A stretch of 64,000 bases of DNA, taken from Antitrichia curtipendula. Taxonomy: Eukaryota; Streptophyta; Bryopsida; Hypnales; Leucodontaceae. A program made the translations under genes and the position numbers. This document shows positions 56,692 to 64,000 of the stretch, in pieces. The stretch covers positions 35,588,001-35,652,000 of the forward strand of contig OX579635.1 of the NCBI GenBank assembly GCA_951230915.1. Direction: 5' to 3'. The stretch's first letter is position 1; each line of letters begins with the position of its first letter. The notes beneath the pieces were generated by a model. That model was not told the origin of the DNA and did not search any database. It saw nothing but the letters and a program-made list of their open reading frames with translations.

Positions 56692-56864
56692 CACCCTCAT
56701 ACATACCATAGTTGGATAGACTATAGTGGTAAGCATCCCACCAATGCCCATTTGAAATCATGACCACCTCATTGGTGTGCCAAAGTCAGTGAGTCAAGGC
56801 CACAAATGCCTCATGCTAACCACTGTAGTTTTATATTTCCATCCTTGATATGATTGTATCTTAA

Positions 56865-57645
56865 ACCCTCACTGCCCAAGGCCTAACCATGTCAGAAAAC
56901 AACCTTGCTTTTCAAGTGTTATAAGTTTAAATGTGAGTAAGGCATGAAAATTTCAACTATACAATCTTGAAATGTGCATGTTGCAGATGGTGTAAATCAA
57001 ATTTGAGGTCATTTGACCGTATAGATTGAAAGATTATAATGTTCTAGTGTTGAAAGAAGATGCTGAAATTTTCCTAAAAACACCTTTGGAGGTGAAATTT
57101 GATTTCTAAACCTTTCAAATGAAAAAACTGTAAACTACAACGTGATTCAAAACCAAAAGACAAACACTTTGCTGGAAAAAAAGATCATTCAATTGACTCA
57201 TTGCATTCGCGAAATTGTTTTGAAATGTCAAAAAACAGTGAAAAAAATAGCAAAAAAACACATCTATGACTGAACCTACCTCCACTAGAATGCTTCACAA
57301 TCAATCATAACTTCTTGTATTGACACACTCAAGAAATTTTTACCACAAGAACTAGACTAGTATGTTCAACATTTCCAACAAAAATTATTGAAAACAAACC
57401 CTATTTGAAGAAGTTATAAGTCGACGAAGTTCACTGTAATGCATTAATGTCTGGATTTTGAACTTCGAATTGCTACCAAGCATTCAAACAACTTGGATTG
57501 ACATGAAAATTTTACCACAATAATTAGACTTTATGGGGAACAAAACCCAACTAATTTTTATTGAAAACTAACATTTGATGAAAAAGTAACAAGCCCCCGA
57601 AGTTGCAGCCATCTCAATGGAGTGTGGTGAACTCAAATTGAGGGG
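56865..57645. mobile_element. TTAA-flanked element 11
   Basis: Left: TTAA (56861-56864) then ACCCTCACTGCCCAAGG. Right: CAAATTGAGGGG then TTAA (57646-57649). Internal sequence follows element 8 (AAAACACCTTTGGAGGTGAA; GAAGTTCACTGTAATG) but is shorter near the right end. Non-coding. Confidence 0.55.
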
Positions 57646-57699
57646 TTAAAGGAATACGTTTGATAAGGGGATACTTTAATCCTTAGATAATAACACAAA

Positions 57700-57977
57700 C
57701 ATTAGAAAAAAATTCAGCCATGTGGAGGGCTGCGTGTTCCCATCTTGTGGGAACTGCCGAACTCGGGGCCGCAGCAGCTCGCCGACGTGGCCGAGTGACG
57801 GCCATGTCGTAATTTTTTTTTTTTTTTTTTCATTTCAAGAATGTGAATTTTTTTTTTTTTTTTTTTTAATAATTTTTTTGTCGGGAACAGCCGTTCCCTG
57901 AAACTGCGGGGGGGGGGGGACCAGCGTCGGGAACAGGCCCGAAACGGCCCTCCCGACCCCCCAAATTTCCTCTAATG
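57700..57977. mobile_element. CATTA-type MITE, copy 3
   Basis: Ends CATTAGAAAAAAATTCAGCC and (inverse) CATTAGAGGAAATTTGGGGG. The interior has GGCCGCAGCAGCTCGCCGAC, a degenerate ACGT pair (CGACGTGG ... CCATGTCG), two long poly-T runs and a G11 run, and GGGAACAGCCGTTCCC. Confidence 0.7.
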
Positions 57978-57982
57978 CTCTA

Positions 57983-59050
57983 CTTTGATGGCAAATTAGT
58001 ATTGAAGAGATGTGTAACATATTCATTTTGGCCCACTAATCTTAAGGTACATTCATATCATAGACGAAAATCTTAACTTTATAGAATGACAAAAAAAATG
58101 CCATTAGGATCAAAGAGTCAAAACATCTCCATAATTTTTCCTTCCAATGTTAATTCTCTAAAGTATTGAATGTTATTTTATCCTTCTCAAGGTTAAGATA
58201 TTCTTTCACGTAGTAAATGTATTTTATCCCTTAATATTAAGTTATTCTCCCTTTGTAACAATGCTAATAGAAAGTTTAAAGATGTGTGGCTTGAATGTAT
58301 TAGAATTGTGATGATTAGAAAAAATTTAATAAAAAAAATCTCTATGAAGATATTATAGTAGTACCTATCAATTTTGAACATCTCTTTGCAAAAATATGTA
58401 TATATGTTTTCATAATAGAATATATCAAAAAAATATATTGAAAAATTAAAAAAATTCATTAATTTTAAAATATTATGTTTTGAAAAAATGTCTACTAGAT
58501 TCAAAATTAATGAGCTATTTTTGTGATATCTTATAGCAAGATTTTAGAGTTTAGGTTTATATAAGATCAAATTTAGGAACAAACAACAAGTTCACTCTAG
58601 TAATCTATGCTTTTTAGTCTTTCAATGTTAGAATTATGTAAAGCTCAATATTTAGTCAAGTTTAATCATAAAAGCCCTATAATAAGTTTAAACGAACAAA
58701 ATTTCATTCAACGTCAAATGCATCTAATGGTGAAGTACTACTCATAAGATTAAAATAATTTATAAAAGGTACTGAAATATTTATAATATTTTTTAATTAC
58801 AGAAAACAAAAAAGATGGTTTAAAATGGGAATCAATATGGTTTAGATATTATATATTTGACAACTGTAAGTATTTTCCATCTTTTAGATCATTTCAATTT
58901 ATGAAACAAATTATTGCATACAAGTTAGATAAAGGGATGGATGGATGGATGGAGTTAATAATTCATAATTTAAAAAGCCTTGATGAAAATTGATTTATCT
59001 ATTGCAGCTTAATGTGCAATATCTGCTAATTAGACCAAAAAAAAATTTTA

Positions 59051-59094
<44 letters not shown>

Positions 59095-59471
59095 CATATT
59101 AGCCAACAAGAGATAGATCCTTATAATTATGCAACTTACAATGCAAGTTACACTCCTTTTATATGAATGAAAATTTTATTCTTTTTTGTTTGTTGTGGTA
59201 CCACATATTTTTTCTATTTTTCAACTATTTTAAGTGTATTCTTACAAGCACATTATATATCAAAATGAGATGTTTTATTTGAATTGGATTGTCATAATTG
59301 TTGCCGCGACATGATGTATATTAGTCATTATGAAACCATAATAGATTTGAGTGTAGATTTGAGTTTGAAATGATCCTTAATTAAAAGTCAAACTGTAAAA
59401 TGTAATATATAGTCACTTAGTATGTAATGTCCATGCTAAAGGTAGAGATTAAAGACTACACCAATATATAT

Positions 59472-59503
<32 letters not shown>

Positions 59504-60167
59504 ATTTTGAAATTGCATTTTAATTTATTTTCACATCTAAGACAATACAATTTATATTCAAGTCTTTAATTCTAAGTAAATTTGAAGTCCAAATCAAATA
59601 GTTTAATTACATCTCTTTTTTAAATTTGGATTTTGATCTTTATTTTATACAAGTTTTTAAAAATAATGGTATTTTTAAAAATCATATAAATATACAACAT
59701 TTTAAAGCTTCAAATGTAATACATATATGTACCAGTATATATTGTATTTGAAGCCTTAAAATGTATCTATTTACTATGAAAATAGAATTTAATTCTTATA
59801 TTTTTAATTAATTAAAAATCCATGGATATTTGATGCAATCCTATTTTTTTTTAAATCTTTCATTTGCAATGAGTTTTTCAATCTAATTCTTCAAAAATAA
59901 TTATTTAGAATAAGCTTAATATAAAATAAATGATCTAGAATATATTATTATAAACTATAAATTTATTAAAAAAAACTTTTTATTTATTTATATTTTAAAT
60001 ATAAAGTTGTTTATTAAGAAGATTCTTAATTTTTTTTTAATTCTATTTTGTGATAATTTAAATAGAAGGACAAATAGCCCCTGAAAGTTACAATGCTAAG
60101 AGGTACTAATTGAAATTCTAGCACACATAGAATTGAAAAAATTGCAGTTGGTGAACTACACTTTTTC
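57983..60167. other. AT-rich intergenic with microsatellites
   Basis: No gene supported. (GGAT)n at about 58,938-58,952; (TA)n at 59,057-59,090 and 59,464-59,503. Confidence 0.6.
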
Positions 60168-60461
60168 CATTACATGTTTTGCAGGCCCAAAAGAGGGCTG
60201 TAAGTTCCCTTGGGTTCCCAGACTCTGAAAGTGTCTAGAATTGCGCCGCAGCAGCTGCATGACGTGGCCGAGTGACTGCCACGTCATACCCCCCCAAAAA
60301 ATAAAATAAAAAATTTGGTTCATCTTGTTTTTCCATTTTAAGATTTTAAGATTTTTTTTTCAAATTTTTTTTTCTGACAGCGGTTGTTCTTTGCTGCCTG
60401 GGGAACAGCGCCGGGAACAAGTCCAAAATGGCCCTCTAGACCCTCCAAAAATCATCTAATG
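60168..60461. mobile_element. CATTA-type MITE, copy 4
   Basis: Ends CATTACATGTTTTGCAGG and (inverse) CATTAGATGATTTTTGGAGG. It carries a perfect 9-bp inverted pair ATGACGTGG (60,259-60,267) / CCACGTCAT (60,279-60,287) and GACAGCGG...GAACAGCGCCGGGAAC. Closest to copy 1 at 8.1 kb. Confidence 0.75.
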
Positions 60462-60464
60462 CAA

Positions 60465-61529
60465 AATCAACAATATTCATTTATATTGTTACCATATTAA
60501 AAAAATTATTTAGATTGATTTGATATTAGTTTATTGTAAATTTTTTGTTCTATTGGAATCTTAATGTAGGAATTAGATTGAACTAACTTTTAGTTTCACA
60601 GTCACCATATATAAAGGTGCTTGGATTTTTATTTTTTATCTTTTTCTTGTCTTTAAATTCTTTCTAAATTTTTTATACAAAATATAATTGTCTCATCTTT
60701 TCAATGTTAAAGACTACATATATGTGACTTCAAAATCTAATTCTAGGATTGTGTTAATGCATGTCTCAACAAATCTTAAGAACACAACATTTCAAGCATA
60801 TTTCAAGAAATTCAGCAATACAAATGGCCACACAATGCTAAGACTCAATTTATTCACAAGGACCCTAATATTAGTCCTAAACTTCAAGTGCTATGTGTTA
60901 GAAGCTTAATCCTAGAAGAACCTGAAAGCCCTTTGCATATATGATATGACTTTCAAACAAAAGCTATAAACTATGACTTATAGATAATGTCCATATGGTT
61001 GGATCTATAATTGCACTCAATAGACCAAGAATTATTAACAAATTCAAAATTCAAAATTTTCAAAATCAATTATGAATTGAAAAAATTGATGGATGAAATT
61101 GATCATTGTGAAAATGACATAGCAATGTCTCTTCAAGGATGAGAACAATCCAAATTGGGTCACTTGTGCCATTTAGAAGGAGGATTTGACTCTTTAAATT
61201 GCTCCCTTTGCCATTAATTGAGAAATTTTGCAATATATGATTTGGGGGTAAAGAATTTGAAGAAGTATATTTTGCAAAATGCATTGTTCCATTGACCATT
61301 TGTGAATTGCTTCCAAAATAATCAACCTACACAATCATAAAGAACACTAGGTCAATAAACATAACTTATCTTTAACCTATTTTAATTTCTTGTTATTTTA
61401 TCTTGTCAAATATAAAACAAGCATACTGTGTGGGCTGAATTTGCTACTTTTCTTTTACACTTCTTTAAATAAGTGTGAGTCTACCATTACCCACTTTTAT
61501 ATGATACATTCACATTAAGAGAAGTTCTC
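60465..61529. other. Intergenic, nothing recognised
   Basis: AT-rich. Frames of 73 codons (60,688-60,909, plus) and 77 codons (61,066-61,299, minus) show no recognisable feature. Confidence 0.5.
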
Positions 61530-61533
61530 TTAA

Positions 61534-62642
61534 TTCTTGAAGGACCAAGTAGCAATTTTAAAGCAACATAGCGTTTTTGGTCATCAATTTATGAAAAGAA
61601 TTTTCATTTAAAAAAAATAAAATTACATAATATATGGTTGAGGAGTAGGTTCAAGGCAAAACAATTTTCATAATTTTTGACTATATGGTTAAAAAGTTAT
61701 TGTATGATATGTACACTAAATAGGGATGTTAAGGGGACCAAAAAATTAAAGGGAATCATTGTAGAAATTGAAGATGTTTGACACATGATGTACAACCCAA
61801 GATACTCTAGTAACTATTAGCATACAACAAAGAGAGATATTTATATAGTGTATTATAATGTTGATTAATTAGTATGGGTCCTCTTAAAATCCCTATTCTA
61901 TGTAGTTTCTTTTGCACTTGGGTAGCATGGGCAACTCCAAAAAATCACTTTTTTAAGAAATAAAAATCTGAAATTGGTTTTTAAGATTTTTAAATTTGTA
62001 AAAAGATCTGAATCATACCATTTTCATTAAGGAAATGAAAGTTATGAAGAGTTTTAGTTTGTAGACAATTATAGAATCCCTACTCTACAATAAACTTTGA
62101 AGGCATTTATTTAACTCAATTTTTAATACTTTTGGAAATAACATCACAAGAAGTAGATTGTTTATTACAACATTATAACCATTGGAATTCATTTGGCATT
62201 TATCGATTCCATACTTAAACTCTTAAAGTTTTAATATTTTGAATCATATTCTACTTTTTTCTACTTACTATTTTTTTCAAGAATGAACATGTAGTTTTTT
62301 AATTGAAATTATATATATATATTTCTAATTTATTGTTTTAATATATTATGGAGAGTTACAAATTATTTGATCTACACATTTTTAGAGAAAAGTATGAAAG
62401 ATGAAATTTGACCATTTAAGAAGAATTCAAAAATATTTCTTTTTGAAATCCAAGCATCATGATCTTGCAATTGGTAAGGCTTTTTATTTTGAAATTTTAG
62501 AAGTGTATACTCTAACAAGTTAAACATAGGATCTTATTGTTGGATTTGTTAAAAATAAATATAGATGAAGATTTTAGCCTTGTTTTGGAGACTAGTAGTT
62601 TTGAGTAGTTTTGAGCTTCTAAACATGAAAGGACTTTAGGGA
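61534..62642. mobile_element. TTAA-flanked element 12 (inverse relative of element 7)
   Basis: Left: TTAA (61530-61533) then TTCTTGAAGGACCAAG and AACATAGCGTTTTTGG. Right: AAGGACTTTAGGGA then TTAA (62643-62646). Internal blocks (GTTAAAAAGTTATTGTATGA; CTACAATAAACTTTGAAG) are inverse copies of 22.1-22.4 kb. About 1.1 kb, non-coding. Confidence 0.55.
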
Positions 62643-62646
62643 TTAA

Positions 62647-63793
62647 TTTTTGATCAAGTGTTCATATTATAGAGCTTGCTTTCTAGGATATGCACATCTA
62701 TAATCCAATTGATTGTAGTTATTATTGTTAAATATATATTATTTATATAAGGTCTTATTTCAACGCACTTTAGCATGAATAAGTTATGAAAATTTCAAAA
62801 TATTGCTATAAAACCAACACTAGACTCTTGTAGATTTTTATTTTTAGATTGTTCACATCTTGTCTAATCAATATCTAGGAAAAAATGACTCTTTTTGGTT
62901 CAAATGTAGACGTTGCGTTTAGGAAAATGTTGATTGTGGGTGTACATACCTTATAAGATGCACAAGCCCTTGTGGGCATAACCATTGTTCACATTTAATG
63001 GTTTCATATTTTTTAAATTGCACATATAAACAATGAAAAAAAGGTGATAAATTTTGAAACTATATTTATTTGTAGAAGAATGAATATTTTATGAATTTCT
63101 AAAGTGTGTTAAACAAATAATCATTAGTCGACTCAGAAATCAATATAGAGTGTATCCATTATAGTTATCTTATTCACTTGGAATGGTCATTAAGGCCCTA
63201 AAATAATCACTTTATGCAATGATTTGCCACCAAAAGATAAGTTATCTATTGTGGCCACTAAATCAATCAAATATTTTCACTCAAAACCTTTGAGTGCTAC
63301 TACTACGGAATCAATAAAAACTTTGAGTGTCATTACTTGGTCACCATAGTATGATTAAGATCTTGTTTATTCAAGAATGTTGATTTTATGTTGAACACTT
63401 GACTATATCACCCTAATATTATCAATATGAACTTTGAGTGCCACTACAATACTATTCCATTATAACAAATATTCATGGATGTTCTTATGTCTAATACATG
63501 ACTATATCATTCCATTCTTGTCATTACAAACTTGAAATACTACCACTATGTCATGGTCTCATGATGATACAAATCACAATTATTCAAAGATGTTGGTCTT
63601 ATATTGAATATACTTAAGCATAATATTGCTTATTAGTCTCTCCTTCTCCCCTTGGATTTGAGAGTAGAAGATATAATGCTTCCTAAGATACTAGGATGAC
63701 CTTCAATTTCACTTTGTATCATCTTTAGAGGCTTGAACCAATGAAATTGGGGGGCTTTGTATATTTCAAAAAATGTTGAAAGGAACACTAGCA
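62647..63793. other. Intergenic, nothing recognised
   Basis: AT-rich, with several loosely repeated ACTTTGAGTG / CACTACTAC / ATTATGG phrases at 63,290-63,600. No coding region. Confidence 0.45.
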
Positions 63794-63797
63794 TTAA

Positions 63798-64000
63798 CCC
63801 CTAAAAGACCATTGTCCCTTTGGGGGACAAATGGGATTTTGGGCAGGTACCTATGAGCTGAATTTTTGTTGTAATTTTTTGAAACTTTTTTTGAAGATAG
63901 AAAAATTGATAAGCTTTGTGGGAATATAACTTTTTTCACAATTGGTGCCCAGAAACAACAGTTATAACCAAATAAGCTCAAAACAGGGGACGGGGGGCAG
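63798..64000. mobile_element. TTAA-flanked element 13, left end only
   Basis: TTAA (63794-63797) then CCCCTAAAAGACCATTG with the hairpin TCCCTTTGGGGGA, very like the left end of element 1 at 3,148. The element runs past the window, so the right end is unseen. Confidence 0.5.

Noticed and set aside
58193..58504. 103-codon Phe/Ile-rich minus-strand frame
   Set aside because: Composition follows the very AT-rich DNA; no start context, homology or motif supports a gene.
60688..60909. 73-codon plus-strand frame
   Set aside because: Short, unsupported and within a non-genic region.

Overview
This is an AT-rich, repeat-dominated stretch of nuclear DNA from a land plant. The evidence is a clear UBP6/USP14-type proteasomal deubiquitinase with plant-style telo-box and CT-rich leader, a plant-type multi-pass membrane protein gene, a Ty3/gypsy retrotransposon whose reverse transcriptase looks like the plant Athila/Tat lineage, and CACTA, MULE-like and hAT-like transposon remnants. 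The large intergenic space and layers of nested insertions suggest a big genome such as a gymnosperm or a seed-free plant, but the sequence alone does not settle the species.

Layout. 0.1-10.5 kb is intergenic and full of short mobile elements: two inverted MULE-like copies, a CACTA element inside a TTAA-flanked element, and a second CACTA element holding further nested insertions. 11.0-13.8 kb holds membrane-protein gene copy 1, preceded by five tandem copies of a leader segment that each contain a splice-donor-like site. 16.5-23.3 kb and 28.0-30.4 kb are paralogous segments; the first was split by a young 3.7-kb non-autonomous LTR retrotransposon and also gained a 129-bp hAT-like insertion. 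A more diverged relative lies at about 0.86-3.14 kb. 31.5-35.2 kb holds a decayed second copy of the membrane-protein gene, again with amplified leader repeats. 39.66-42.25 kb, minus strand, is the UBP6-like gene in two exons, with a tandem duplication of the intron that includes the splice donor. 43.6-56.7 kb is a 13.1-kb Athila-like element with virtually identical 1356-bp LTRs, a broken gag, an open pol and a broken extra 3' ORF. 56.7-64.0 kb is again non-genic and AT-rich with small repeats.

The most unusual signal is a cohort of at least thirteen non-coding elements whose ends read TTAA-CCC...GGG-TTAA. They range from about 0.2 to 1.1 kb (3.4 kb with a nested insertion). The TTAA target sequence and the CCC-type ends are the hallmark of the piggyBac superfamily, which is not a normal part of plant genome descriptions. 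No transposase for them is present here, so the classification is inference. Host genes in the window number only two: the UBP6-like gene and the membrane-protein gene (plus its pseudogene). No tRNA, rRNA or CRISPR was seen.
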